Below, in pieces: positions 1 to 8,909 of a DNA stretch of 24,698 nt (the stretch's first letter is position 1; every line of letters begins with the position of its first letter). A program made the translations under genes and the position numbers. The notes beneath the pieces are model-generated. The model was not told the DNA's origin and did no database searches. It worked only from the letters and a program-made list of their open reading frames with translations. The DNA is from Chara braunii (lineage: Eukaryota > Streptophyta > Charophyceae > Charales > Characeae), in contig BFEA01000060.1 of the NCBI GenBank assembly GCA_003427395.1, positions 3,933,550-3,958,247 of the forward strand, in the 5' to 3' direction.

Positions 1-2220
1 ACGCCGAAAGGCATTCGTCCCTTAGCGGACAAGATCCAAGCCATCGTGGATTGGCCAGAACCCCGTTGCACGACGGACGTACGCTCTTTCATGGGTTTGG
101 CTGGATATTATCAGCGATTCGTCGAGTCGTACTCGAAAGTGGTCGCTCCTTTGTCGAGACTTCAGTCGCCAAAGGTGCCCTTCGAGTTCAACGACGCAGC
201 CCGTGGCGCGTTCACTACGTTAAAGACAGCAATGCAAGCCGCACCTGCCCTCCGTATATACGACCCCACCCTTCCCACCCATGTGACTACGGACGCTTTG
301 GGATACGGTATTAGTGCGGTGTTGGAACAGTGTCACGAGGACGGTTGGCATCCGGTCGAGTATTTCTCCCAAAAGGTGCCTCTCTTCAACACTCTCAACG
401 ACGCTAGGAAGAAAGAGCTACTCACGTTCGTCACCGTTCTCAAACGGTGGCGCCACTTTCTTCTCGGCCGTCGGCGTTTTAAATGGAATACGGACAACAA
501 TCTGTTGACCTTTTACAAAACGCAGGATACGGTCCCTAGCACGATCGGTCGATGGATGTATTACATTGACCAGTTCGACTTTGAACCGTGCCACATTCCC
601 GGTCCCGCCAATCGAGCTGCGGACGCCCTCTCACGACGGCCCGACTTTTGTGCCATTGTGACCACGACATTGGACCTCGATGACGATCTGCAGCCGTATT
701 TCGTCAAAGGCTACAAGTCCGATCCGACTTACTCGACGCTTTACGTGGAACTTTCATCGGATCACCCGCCGGCTAGCCATTATCGGATTTCTGACGGGTT
801 CCTTCTCCTTCACATGAGAGGAAAGGACTTGTTAGTTGTGCCCCAAGATCGCATCTTACGGACTCGTCTTCTCGGCGAATTCCACGACGCACGACTTTCG
901 GCACACCTAGGCGCAAATCGCACATTAGCACGCCTCCGCCAGCGTTTTCACTGGCCCGACGTCCTTCTTGACGTCACGAGGTACATTGAGTCATGCGCAG
1001 TTCGCCACCGTAACAAGGGTCGATCTCGAGTCCCCTTCAGCGAACTGAAACCGTTGCCGATTCCTCGGCCACCGCACCTCTCCATTGCTATGGACGTGAC
1101 AGGCCCGTTCCCCCGCGATCGCCACGGCCATGACGGTATTCTCACGGTCGTTGACCGTTTGAGCAAGTATGCTCGCTTCCTTCCTTGCAAGTATCATGCT
1201 GCAGCGCCCGAGCTCGCACGACTCTTGCACACCGGTTTGATTACCAACCAGGGTGTTCCGGAAGACATAGTGAGCGACCGAGATACTCGCTTCATGTCGG
1301 CCTTTTGGACTTCCCTCATGGCTGAGTCTGGTACAACAATTTAGCCGAGCTCGGCTCGACACCCACAGACGGATGGCCAGACGGAGCGAGCAAACCAGAC
1401 TGCTCAGATGATGCGTACGCTCATCCGTCCCGACCAGAAAAATTGGGTTGACCGGCTTCCCGACATCGAGTTCGCCTATAACACTTCGGTGCACCCGGCG
1501 ATCTGCGTCACACCATTCAAGTTACATCATGGTGGAGAGAAAGCACGGATCTTCGCTGATCTCCTTCTGCCACAGGCCGCCGACATAGACGTCCCTTGCT
1601 CTCCCGCTTTCGTTCGGAAGTACCGGGACTTGTTGATCAAAGCCCGCGCGAATATGCAAAAGGCTCAAATCCGCATGCAGCAGGAAGCTAACCGACATCG
1701 ACTTCCATGTCCTTTCCGCGAGGGAGATCTTGTTTGGGTCCTCTCCGAGGAATTTGCGCTCGAGCAGGACGTTTCATGCAAACTCCTTCCGAAATGGTTC
1801 GGACCATGGGAAGTTACTTCTGCCGTTGGAGACGACCCCGCAGGTCCTTCCTTTGTGGTCAACATTCCACCGCACCTTCCAGTGCACCGGGTCTTCCACG
1901 CGTCAAATCTGGCCATCTACACGCCACCTTCCGCTGACGAGTTTCCTGGCCAACGATCACAGGATCCGCCTTCTATGGACGGACATCAGGAAGTGGACCA
2001 AGTCATCACGCACCGCAAGTATGGCAACAAGCCAATGCAGTTCAAAGTCACATTCAAGCAATGTGCGCCTGACGACACTCGGTGGATCTCTAGTGCAGAC
2101 TTGCAGACTTCTGCACCCCTTATCTTCGCCAACTATGAGAAGCGACGCCTTGCCAAGGAAGCAGCTTGTCCCGCCCGGCCCATCCCGGTATCGGACAAAC
2201 AACTCCGCCCTCGCAGGTAG
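1..2220 (+). pseudogene. pol: Ty3/gypsy pol: RNase H, integrase and chromodomain, one nonsense codon
   Basis: One frame is open from base 1 to TAG 2218-2220 except for TAG at 1342-1344; the frame is unchanged across that stop, so it is a point nonsense mutation and not a frameshift. Numbering from Met at 46, the first ~40 residues are the RT thumb ([12 protein letters not shown]). RNase H keeps D83 (VTTDAL), E124 (KKELL), D150 (WNTD) and D193 (AADALSRR). The integrase H2C2 finger has H280, H287 and C317, but the expected second Cys is Arg320 (CGC at 1003). The integrase core has D350 (AMDVTGP), D411 (VSDRDTRF) and, past the stop, Glu at 1384 in DGQTERAN. The C-terminus has a GDLVWV-type GPF/SH3-like region and a chromodomain-like segment (VDQVITHRKYG, then QFKVTFKQ and DDTRW), placing it among chromoviruses. 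These domains would process and insert the element cDNA. Confidence 0.93.
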
Positions 2221-2231
2221 CTCGATCTTTT

Positions 2232-2242
2232 AAGAAGGGGAG
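2232..2242 (+). promoter_or_regulatory. polypurine tract (plus-strand DNA primer)
   Basis: AAGAAGGGGAG lies 11 bases after the pol stop and 2 bases before TGTTACAT, the predicted LTR start. Retrotransposons keep an RNase H-resistant purine tract at this position to prime plus-strand DNA synthesis. Confidence 0.8.
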
Positions 2243-2437
2243 TGTGTTACATCTTCGACGCCACACGGGTCCTACCGAACCCGACTTAGGGCTACAAGGA
2301 CACAGTAAGGCCTGAGGCTCGGACTTGGGGTGCAGCAGGCCGTAAAGGCCACAGTTTTGGACCAGACCCGACGGGCAGGGCCAAACGACATACCTTTTGG
2401 GCCTGGCGGCGCTTTTGAGGCTGCCGCCCGCCGGTCT

Positions 2438-2469
2438 GATCTGAACCGTCGATCTCGACGGTTCAGGTC
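2438..2469. repeat. near-perfect inverted repeat inside the LTR
   Basis: GATCTGAACCGTCGA, then TC, then TCGACGGTTCAGGTC. The arms are 15 bp with a single G-T wobble. The GATCGACGG core recurs at 7213-7222 next to CCAGATCAGGCCG, so it is a shared motif. It could be a transcription-factor palindrome or an RNA hairpin in the LTR transcript. Confidence 0.75.
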
Positions 2470-2754
2470 ACGGCCAGGCCTTGCAGCATTGAGGCCGGCC
2501 TCGTTTCACCGGTACTAAAGACCGGTCCGGCCTCATTCTCAGGCATCGAGCCACTGGCATGCTGTATCAACGCCAGTGCGTATCGGTTCAGTAGAGGAGT
2601 GTTAGCGCCAGCGCTATTCTTAGCGCAACGCGGAGGAGCAGCAGCAGCGCAGCTAGCGCAGCAGCGGCAGCGAGCGAGGAGCCAGGCAGCGGGCAGCCAT
2701 AGCCGATCTCGACTTCCGTCAGTTGCAGCAGGCCAGGTTCTCGGGAGTGAGGTC

Positions 2755-2906
2755 TTCTCCTCCCTCCACGGTCCCTGGCTCCCCTCTTCCTCCCCTCCTC
2801 CTCTTCTGCCATCTCATCTCATCTCTTTTCTTCTTCTTCTTCAGACTTCTTCTTCTTCTTCTCCAGACTTCTTCTTCTTCTTCAGACTTCTTCTTCTTCT
2901 TCAGAC
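2755..2906. repeat. CT-rich (TTC/CTT) low-complexity tract in the LTR
   Basis: A pyrimidine run dominated by TTC/CTT with recurring TTCTTCAGACTTC blocks. It lies inside the predicted LTR. CT-rich tracts near transcription starts are common in plant LTRs, so it may belong to the promoter or leader; I see no TATA box that fixes a start. Confidence 0.8.
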
Positions 2907-3636
2907 TGGAGACTTGATACTAGTTGGACAGAGATCAGTGTTGGACTTCGGTGGTAAGAGGCTGTGGTACTTACCGGATTCGAGACTTGGAGGTTGTTGG
3001 GGNTGATACTCGGCGGCATCACAGTTCGGACACCGTTTACATTAGGACTCTGTATCTCCGACATTGGTGACTTATTGTCCACGACATTTTGATCTTGTTT
3101 GATGACATTTTGGACTACCATATCGGTGATCTATTGGATTCTATCTCGGTGACCTCTGNTGCTACCTACATCTCCCACCTCCTTCGTCTCTCCTCCCACC
3201 TTTCATCTGTGTATGTGTGTACGGGGCCTGAGCATCGTCTGTGCTTGGCTCAGACCCCACCATCTCATGATTGTTTGTGTGTGGAGTGATATCTGTGTGA
3301 GTCAGTCTATGTGAGTCAGTCCATTTATCAGACTTCCGCTGCATACATACTCATCCTATATTGGTTGATCTTTGGTTCTGCCCCATACTCGTTGAAGTAT
3401 TCACGAGTATGTAACAAAGGGGCATAGGGAAGCATTCGGCCCGGCGGTAGGACCACTGGTCATCCTGAAATGCCCAGTTCTTCCAACTAAGCTTCCCATT
3501 ATCGTGCACTTCGGCCATCTTCTTTTTTTTTTTTTTTTTTTTTTTATTAAGGGCCCAGTGCCCAAGGCTAATATTACCAATAAGAGGAATGAGGTCGGGG
3601 TCCTCACAGTCTGCCCGGAGAAACCGAACCAAACTT

Positions 3637-3661
3637 GCTGAGAACCAGGCTCAGCGTCCCT
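3637..3661 (-). repeat. tail stem-loop with compensatory base change
   Basis: On the plus strand, GCTGAG, loop AACCAGG, CTCAGC, then GTCCC. Compared with the GCTGGA/TCCAGC copies, two stem positions changed on both sides and pairing is kept, which supports selection on RNA structure. The CACCAATAGATGG box is absent here. Confidence 0.7.
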
Positions 3662-3663
3662 CA

Positions 3664-3703
3664 TGTGATGACGATGATGATCATGATCATGATGATGATG
3701 ATG
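3664..3703. repeat. GAT/CAT trinucleotide microsatellite
   Basis: Short GAT/GAC/CAT repeats just 5' (minus strand) of the LINE tail hairpin. In one minus frame they encode His/Asp runs, which I take as a repeat effect and not a metal-binding protein. Confidence 0.8.
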
Positions 3704-4400
3704 AGCAGGGTCAAGCCAGATTTCCCCGAAAGCAGCTATGGCCGTTCTCCTGCACTCCCCGTCCTGGGTCGCTACCAGTACCTCAGCGAGCTTCTTGCTG
3801 GCTTTGCTGAGGTTTGCTCATATGACTCCCAGTAATTGTGCCTTGGCTTGGTGGAAGCTAAAGGCAGCATCTTGTCGCTCTGCAGATCTCCGAATCCTCC
3901 ATATTACCATGAGGACTGCCAATCTCATGTGGCTAAAAAAGTTACGTTAAAAGGGTGTCCAAACTGCTGTCATGTTTCGGCGTTTCCCCATTAGGATTAG
4001 AACAATGTCCCAGTGGAATGCAGAGCTTGCAAGCGTGTGTCACATCGCGTCCCACCATTGCCACAATCGAGTCGCCATTGGGCACGCGAGCAGGCAGTGT
4101 TCGAGATCCGCCCTTCGTGGGTGTGCGTTTGGACCGCAGTGAGCACATACTGGGTAGAGGATCCCGGCCTGCTCCATGTTGGATCTTGTTGTGATCCAAT
4201 CTGGGGTTGGGAGACAGTGGTGAGTAAGGGTAGCCCGCCCAGTGGGGTGGACATTTCGTACGCATAATAACCTGCATCCTCGGATCCCACTACTCTGATT
4301 CTCATCAGCTCCTCATCCGTGCAGTCCAGGTCACTGTTTCTTTTAAGAGAGGCCCATCAATTATCTTCTTATGAAGGTGATCAGGAAAGTGAATGAAGGT

Positions 4401-4690
4401 GCAGGACCTCCTTCGTCCTGTTGTACTTTATGCATAAGAAGGATCGAGGAGTTTGCATGTGCATCGACTACCATGGATTAAATGGTATATTAAGAACACA
4501 AAGCCATTGTAGCAGTTAAGCAACATGTTGGAGTACAGGGCCGCAACGTCTTCTCCAAGAGTGACCTAACTCCAAGAGTTGGGCACACTCATTATCAAGG
4601 AGATTACACAGTTTACTACATCATGTTTCAGTCTATATGCATGGCGACTTGAGCAATAGGGTGCCCAACTACACATAATTACTCCTCTGT
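4401..4690 (+). pseudogene. Ty3/gypsy reverse transcriptase remnant
   Basis: Plus-strand pieces match the start of gypsy RT across several frames. LLYFMHKKDRGVCMCIDYHGLN corresponds to the LFVKKKDG-RMCIDYRxLN block (near 4420-4485). Then IKNTKPL and NMLEYRAA correspond to the IKNxYPLP and LLDxLxGA blocks, and VFSKSDL (near 4549) corresponds to FSKIDL, where the first catalytic Asp lies. Stops and at least two frameshifts make it a dead fragment. It has no LTRs and is wedged between two minus-strand LINE fragments. Confidence 0.65.
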
Positions 4691-4821
4691 GTCATAGAGT
4701 CCTATGAATTAATAATCAATGTCATTTTCATGTGAAGTTTCCAATCAAGTATGAGATGTTTCCTGTCAATCCTGTACACGTGTGAATTTGAAATTAATTG
4801 AAGTCCCGCATAGTCCTCATA

Positions 4822-4854
<33 letters not shown>

Positions 4855-4908
4855 GACATACCCGCCTCTTGTTTTTTTTTTTATTTTTTTTTTGCCTGGC
4901 GGGCTGCT

Positions 4909-5030
4909 CCATCTATTGGTGGGGAGCTTCACCTGCTGGAAACCGGGTCCAGCGTCCCATAATTGACCCATATCTTACAATACATTTTTGGGAGTGACAC
5001 CCTTGCTGGAAATCGGGTCCAGCGTCCCAT
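4909..5030 (-). repeat. LINE 3'-terminal stem-loop, two tandem copies plus conserved box
   Basis: On the plus strand, gctgga/tccagc arms frame 7-nt loops at 4935-4953 and 5005-5023, each followed by gtccca. The neighbouring ccatctattggt (4909-4920) is the second conserved element. This module sits between the LINE 3' UTR and its A tail, which ties the hairpin to the LINE end. Confidence 0.8.
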
Positions 5031-5392
5031 CTTAATCCCATCTCGACCCTTCCTACAGCCGGGCCGGGTGATGGGGGGGAGTATAGGGGGGCACCAGTAG
5101 GATCCCCTCCGTCCTCAGCTCCTGCCTAACTCTCCTCCAACTCTCCACAGGGCATCTGTCGTAGCTGCCTGCTTGCAAACCCGTCAGGACTCAACAAGAG
5201 GTGAACTGAAGTAACCAGGAATAAATAGGAATAAATAATTAACAGGAATACACAGAATTAAACAGGATGAGTTAACTGATTCAAGAGAAGTAGAGAGGGT
5301 AGCGGAAATAGGAAAAGGAAATGGAATCCAGAGAACCGGTAAACAGAGGTGATCCTACAGTGATCCAAACTTGATCTGAAAAGTACCAGGGC

Positions 5393-6345
5393 TCATGCAA
5401 CCGGTAGTACTTCTGCTAAGGACAGCGGGTGAGGTGGGAAAGGGTCTGCGAAGTCCTGAGCAGGTCGTAGCGGGGTGTCGGGATCAATCTTGGTCCAATC
5501 GTGAAAGATCAGCTGGTAGTCTCTTACTATCTTTGTCCGGGGTTCTCCCTGCGATTCCCTTTCCGGTTGGCGGCCGGTCCATTTCACCTCGGCCACCCAT
5601 CCCTCCCTCTCTCCACCCAGCCAGTCCTTGCTGAATGTAGAGATGGTCCTGTTCATGTCCCCCCAGGTATACATCAGGTCGAGCTTGTCCTTAGCTGTCT
5701 TCCATTGGGCCGCTATGTCGTGTTGGACCAATGTTCGGATTTGTTCCATGGCCTCGCCGTCTTCCACCCTCGCCCCCTCTATCTCAAGACAACATCTTAT
5801 CCACCATATAGTCCACAGGACTCTCCATCTGCCTAGGCTGAACATGTTTTCCTCAAATGTCCTCCCCCGGATTGGAGGGTAATACCCCAAGAGTAGGGCC
5901 CTCCAGTCCCATGGCCAGACTGCACCAGGAACTATGTGACGCCAGATCCTGTCCCAACTTCTCCATAATAGCACTGATGCGGGACATTGAAGGAATATAT
6001 GTTCGATGGTCTCAGCCCTCCTCCTCCCGGGGGTAGCTCAGGAGACATTTATGGCACCATGGTAGTGCCTTCCCCTGTTGTTCCAGTCGGGTATGGTCTA
6101 TCAGCCAATCATTGGTTGGTAGACACCTGTGCTCTATTTGCCACTGGAGGGCGGAGATTTTGGTGGGTCTTTTGTTGTAGTGTGCAAACCACCGGATGGG
6201 TTTCAGTAGTCTGCGGTCTATATTGAGGTGGCGATACCATCTGTCTTCTACACGGTCACATAATCTGCATTTGGGTCTGAGCATTGGATAAGCAGATTTA
6301 GATTTGAAGTTAAAGTAACCAATCGAAGAGGAACCAATGAGGATA
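5393..6345 (-). pseudogene. LINE ORF2 C-terminus with zf-RVT domain, frameshifted
   Basis: The first part (about 6345-6035) reads KSKSAYPMLRP, then QWQIEHRCLPTNDWLIDHTR and LPWCHKC, the usual lead-in to the zf-RVT zinc-binding domain of plant LINE ORF2. Just after CHKC the frame changes near 6035. The second frame supplies ETIEHIFLQCP, completing the C-C-H-C ligands, followed by WRHIVPGAVWPWDW, then SLGRWRVLWTIWWIRCCLE and a polar tail to the stop at 5393. The fragment lacks EN and RT. The zf-RVT domain is thought to bind template RNA or DNA. It probably corresponds to the part of ORF2 missing from the right edge of the window, but the two copies do not overlap enough to prove one family. Confidence 0.85.
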
Positions 6346-6869
6346 GGGATGGGGGAGGAGAGAAGGAGGGTAAAGGGGGGAAACTATGCAAAGGCTACTA
6401 CTTAGCCTAGGCTCCTCTGATTTATATGGATAGGTCTGATTAAGCCACCTAGCATTTATTTATAAATGGTAAGCCATCGTAGTGCGATCGATATATATCT
6501 CATCGATACGATATATATGAGACCCGAATGAGTTCATCATTCCAAGTGTCTTTCATGCATGCACCACGCATGAATAAGATGTGTCTGTCTCGCTACGAAG
6601 TAGAGAGTAGAATTAACACCATATATTCAAAGCATTCAAAGTTTCTTGTTTGAAATAATCAAAACACATCAAAATAGTGTTGGCAGTATCAAACAACATT
6701 CTTTAGCTATAAAAAAACTTTGTAATTGTAATACGACCAGGTGGAGTTGCATAATCGCTTCGTGCGTTTTCATAAACCCAAGATTTATGTTTTACACAAG
6801 TAACATAAGCTTTTAAAGTCTGGACAGTGAAAAAGAAAAAATCAGAATGGTTTTTTTTTTTTTTTTTCT

Positions 6870-6900
<31 letters not shown>

Positions 6901-7140
6901 TCCCTTTTTTTATTTAGTGTGCTAAGTTAAAAACAAATTTTACTTCATAACTACGTTACCCGATCGGACGTCCGGACCCCCCCGACCGTCCAGGGTTATC
7001 CGATTAGACAATCGGTCGGTCGTCTGCTCGGGGCCCTGTGTCCGATCGGTTGGGAAATTGGGGTGGGTGCTTCCATGGGGAATCGGGTGTCGTGAGGGTG
7101 AGAAGCGGGCAGGGGCGAAGCGGGGGTGGCTAAAGGGAAT
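6346..7140. other. AT-rich then GC-rich intergenic stretch, no gene seen
   Basis: No credible coding frame. It holds two direct copies of CGATATATAT (near 6488 and 6509), T-rich runs with interspersed C (6850-6917), and from about 6958 a GC-rich block with repeated CGATCGG/CCGATCGG-like words. This may be an old LTR or MITE edge, but no paired ends were found. Confidence 0.5.
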
Positions 7141-7148
7141 TTTTTCTC

Positions 7149-7167
7149 GAGGCCGGTAGGGCCTCGA
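7149..7167. repeat. 7-bp perfect hairpin followed by A run
   Basis: CGAGGCC, loop GGTAG, GGCCTCG, preceded by a T run and followed by AAAA. It resembles the GAGGCCGGCCTC palindrome in the gypsy LTR, so it may come from a related LTR. Function unknown. Confidence 0.6.
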
Positions 7168-7302
7168 AAATCAAAAACGAAAATGGCCCAATCTGGGTTG
7201 TCAGATCTTTGAGATCGACGGTCCAGATCAGGCCGATTTCAAATTCGTATTCCGAGCCATTGCAGCCCTCTCTCGTGCGCGACTTTGCCCTGCCCTGTCG
7301 GT

Positions 7303-7331
7303 GGAGTTCGGCGTTGCAGTTGCCGAACTCC
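7303..7331. repeat. 10-bp perfect inverted repeat
   Basis: GGAGTTCGGC, a 9-nt loop GTTGCAGTT, then GCCGAACTCC. It lies 33 bases before a good plant 5' splice-site match (CAGGTGAGT at 7360-7368). No protein or RNA family is recognised around it. Confidence 0.65.
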
Positions 7332-7371
7332 GATGCCCAACGGCCGCAACCCGCGCACACCAGGTGAGTTT

Positions 7372-7680
7372 ACTTCCCTCCATCCACCTCCTCCTCCTCC
7401 TCCCCCCCTCTTCTTCTTCTACCTCGATGTCCTCCTCCTCCTCTTCCTTCTCCTCTTCTTCTTTCTCTTCCCCATCCTCCTCCTCCTCCTCCTCTTTTTC
7501 CTCGTCATCCTTGTCGTCCTTGTTTTCCTTCTCCTCCTCCTCCTCCTCCTCCTCCTCCTCCTCCTCCTCCTCCTTGTCCATCGCCACGGCACCCTCTTCG
7601 TCAACGTCCTCCTCTTCTTCCTCCTCTTCTTCTTCCCCCTCTTCTTCTTCCTCCTCGTATACTACCTCTTCAAGGCACTC
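7372..7680. repeat. CTC/TTC trinucleotide microsatellite
   Basis: About 300 bases of almost pure pyrimidine on the plus strand with long (CTC)n runs, the longest near 7531-7572. All three frames give Leu, Ser or Phe runs and the opposite strand gives Glu/Lys or Arg runs, so the ORFs here are low-complexity artefacts. Polypurine/polypyrimidine mirror tracts of this length can form triplex (H-) DNA. Confidence 0.9.
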
Positions 7681-7752
7681 TACCCCGGCATTCTATTTGA
7701 AAAGAAGATAAAAACGAAAGTCTCATCTTTTTAGGGGAAGTTGAATAAAACA

Positions 7753-8168
7753 CCCGGGCGTTATTTTTGGGTGAAGACGGTAGGGCACCCTGCTTCCTTC
7801 CACTGTTTGAGTACAAGTATGCAAGGAGTTGGTTTAGATGTTCGAATACCATTACATATAGAATTGACTTAGGGCATCAAACTTTCTAGCTCCTTGAGGG
7901 CGCCGTACTTTCTAGCTCCCTTAGGGTGTCATACGTTCTACCAACGTTGGAATACGAGTACATAGGGAGGTCAAGTCGGATTATTGCTTTACCCATCCTT
8001 TGGGGTGTGGCGTCACCAAGTCGGGTCCACTTGTTTTATTGAACCACCAGTACTTTTGACCCTTCTCTTGAGGAGCCTCGAAATGGACAGTGTGCCAAAA
8101 AAACACAAGCTGACGGGCATTATATTCGTACACAATGCCCGGGCGTTATCTTCGGGTGAAGACGGTAG
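7753..8168. repeat. dispersed repeat pair and inverted minisatellite units
   Basis: A 31-base block (CCCGGGCGTTAT...GAAGACGGTAG) occurs at 7753-7783 and again at 8138-8168 with two changes. Between them, 7792-7828 and 7924-7970 are reverse-complement relatives of the unit CTCCCTGTGTACTTGTATTC...ACATTGGAAGGAA that is tandem in the forward direction at 8165-8516. Two 26-base units, actttctagctccttgaggg and its variant, also lie at about 7880-7931. No gene is seen. Confidence 0.7.
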
Positions 8169-8516
8169 CTCGGCTCCCCGTGTGCTTGTCTTGTATTCAC
8201 TCATTGGAAGGAGCCAGGGCACCCCAACTCGGCTCCTTGTGTGCTTGTATTTAAAACTTTGGAAGGAACCAGGGCACCCTAACTCGGCTCCCTGTGTGCT
8301 TGTGTTCGAACATTGGAAGGAATTGGGAACCAGGGCGCCCTAAGCCGGCTCCCTGTGTACTTGTATTCGGACATTGGAAGGAACCACGACACCCAAACTC
8401 GATCCCCTGTGTACATGTATTCGGACATTGGAAGGAACTGCGGCGCCCTTACTGGGTTGGCTCTCTAACTTGGCTCTCTGTGCATTTGTATTCGGACATT
8501 GGAAGAAATGCACGTC
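8165..8516 (+). repeat. minisatellite of about 55-70 bp units
   Basis: Units begin with CGGCTCC or a variant at about 8171, 8230, 8285, 8346, 8400 and 8471. Each carries CTGTGTGCTTGTATTCG and ACATTGGAAGGAA. The spacing varies, so no single frame is preserved, which argues against coding. ORFs crossing it are by-products. Confidence 0.85.
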
Positions 8517-8870
8517 GCGAAGATGAAAAGCTCGGGAGAAAAAGAGGATGGTCGGATCCTGAGGTGCATGCGGATAGAGAGTTGAAACCTGAACACACAA
8601 AGATTACTTGTATTCAAACATTGGGACAAACGCATGGCCTGGCAATGGAAAGCTCACCGGGGGGGGGGGGGGGAAGAAAGGACATTGGAAGAAATGCACG
8701 TCGCGAAGATGAAAAGCTCGGGAGAAAACGAGGATGGTCGGATCCCGAGGTGCATGCGGATAGAGAGTTGAAACCTGAACACACAAGGATTACTTGTATT
8801 CAAACATTGGGACAAACGGACAGCCTGGCAATGGAAAGCTCAGGGGGGGGGGGGGGGGGGGGGGGGGGGG
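8495..8870 (+). repeat. two 186-190-bp tandem units, each ending in a G run
   Basis: Unit 1 is 8495-8680 and unit 2 is 8681-8870. Both start GACATTGGAAGAAATGCACG and are nearly identical (TGGTCGGATCC, GCATGCGGATAGAGAG, CAAACATTGGGACAAACG). Unit 1 ends in G15 (8659-8673) plus a short linker; unit 2 ends in G28 (8843-8870). A degraded third unit starts at 8871. Near-identity implies recent duplication, or homogenisation by recombination. Confidence 0.9.
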
Positions 8871-8909
8871 AAGAAAGAACGGTCGGATCCCGAGGCACAC
8901 ATACAAAGA

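Larger units (their letters stand above)
1..3416 (+). mobile_element. Ty3/gypsy chromovirus, 3' half with 3' LTR
   Basis: The order is the end of reverse transcriptase, RNase H, integrase, chromodomain, polypurine tract and LTR, which is the order of Ty3/gypsy (Metaviridae) elements. The gag, protease, RT catalytic core and 5' LTR lie left of the window, so neither the target-site duplication nor LTR-LTR divergence can be read. One in-frame TAG and a lost integrase zinc ligand suggest a non-autonomous copy. Two isolated N calls, at 3003 and 3159, fall in the LTR. Confidence 0.9.
2245..3416 (+). repeat. 3' LTR of the gypsy element (predicted ends)
   Basis: The LTR starts at TGTTACAT (2245-2252), just after the polypurine tract. 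The exact inverted copy ATGTAACA at 3409-3416 is the best candidate for the other end, giving 1172 bp with TG...CA ends. It contains a 15-bp-arm hairpin, a GAGGCCGGCCTC palindrome near 2494, GC-rich DNA and a long CT-rich tract. ORFs here are low-complexity by-products. The right end is inferred only from the terminal inverted repeat, since the partner LTR is outside the window. Confidence 0.7.
3523..4305 (-). mobile_element. decayed LINE 3' end with ORF2 C-terminal remnant and A tail
   Basis: Read on the minus strand, coding-like remnants (4305-3664) lead into a GCTGAG/CTCAGC stem-loop (3655-3637), a short tail ending in CCCTTAATAAA, and an A tail (3545-3523). Recognisable pieces are TLPARVPNGDSIVAMVGRD, then CKLC with GETPKH, resembling the lead-in and Cys/His positions of the LINE zf-RVT domain. 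Further on, LMVIWRIRRSAERQDAAFS resembles the helix after zf-RVT. Frames shift and stops intervene. The tail differs from that of the LINE at 4827-6345, so this is probably a different family. The T-rich end abuts the gypsy LTR side. Confidence 0.6.
4827..6345 (-). mobile_element. 5'-truncated LINE copy (zf-RVT end, 3' UTR, tandem tail hairpins, A tail)
   Basis: On the minus strand this runs from an ORF2 C-terminus (6345-5393) through a 3' UTR of about 360 bp (5392-5031). Two copies of the GCTGGA-7 nt-TCCAGC stem-loop follow (5023-5005 and 4953-4935), then the box CACCAATAGATGG (4921-4909). It ends in two A-rich runs (about 4897-4872 and 4854-4827). Truncation at the 5' end and an A tail are the signature of target-primed reverse transcription. 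The left boundary of the truncation is approximate. Confidence 0.82.

Noticed and set aside
3942-4277. An independent 111-residue gene on the minus strand
   Set aside because: Its CKLC...GETPKH part and its position before a retroelement tail fit a decayed LINE ORF2 end.
4702-4971. Lys-rich small protein on the minus strand
   Set aside because: It is translation of the LINE tail hairpin and A tail.
7149-7167. Rho-independent terminator
   Set aside because: A hairpin plus A/T run looks similar, but the window is eukaryotic and no gene ends here.
7285-7734. Leu/Ser-rich and Glu/Arg-rich proteins over the CTC/TTC tract
   Set aside because: Every frame is open because the DNA is a trinucleotide repeat; there is no start context, domain or conserved edge.
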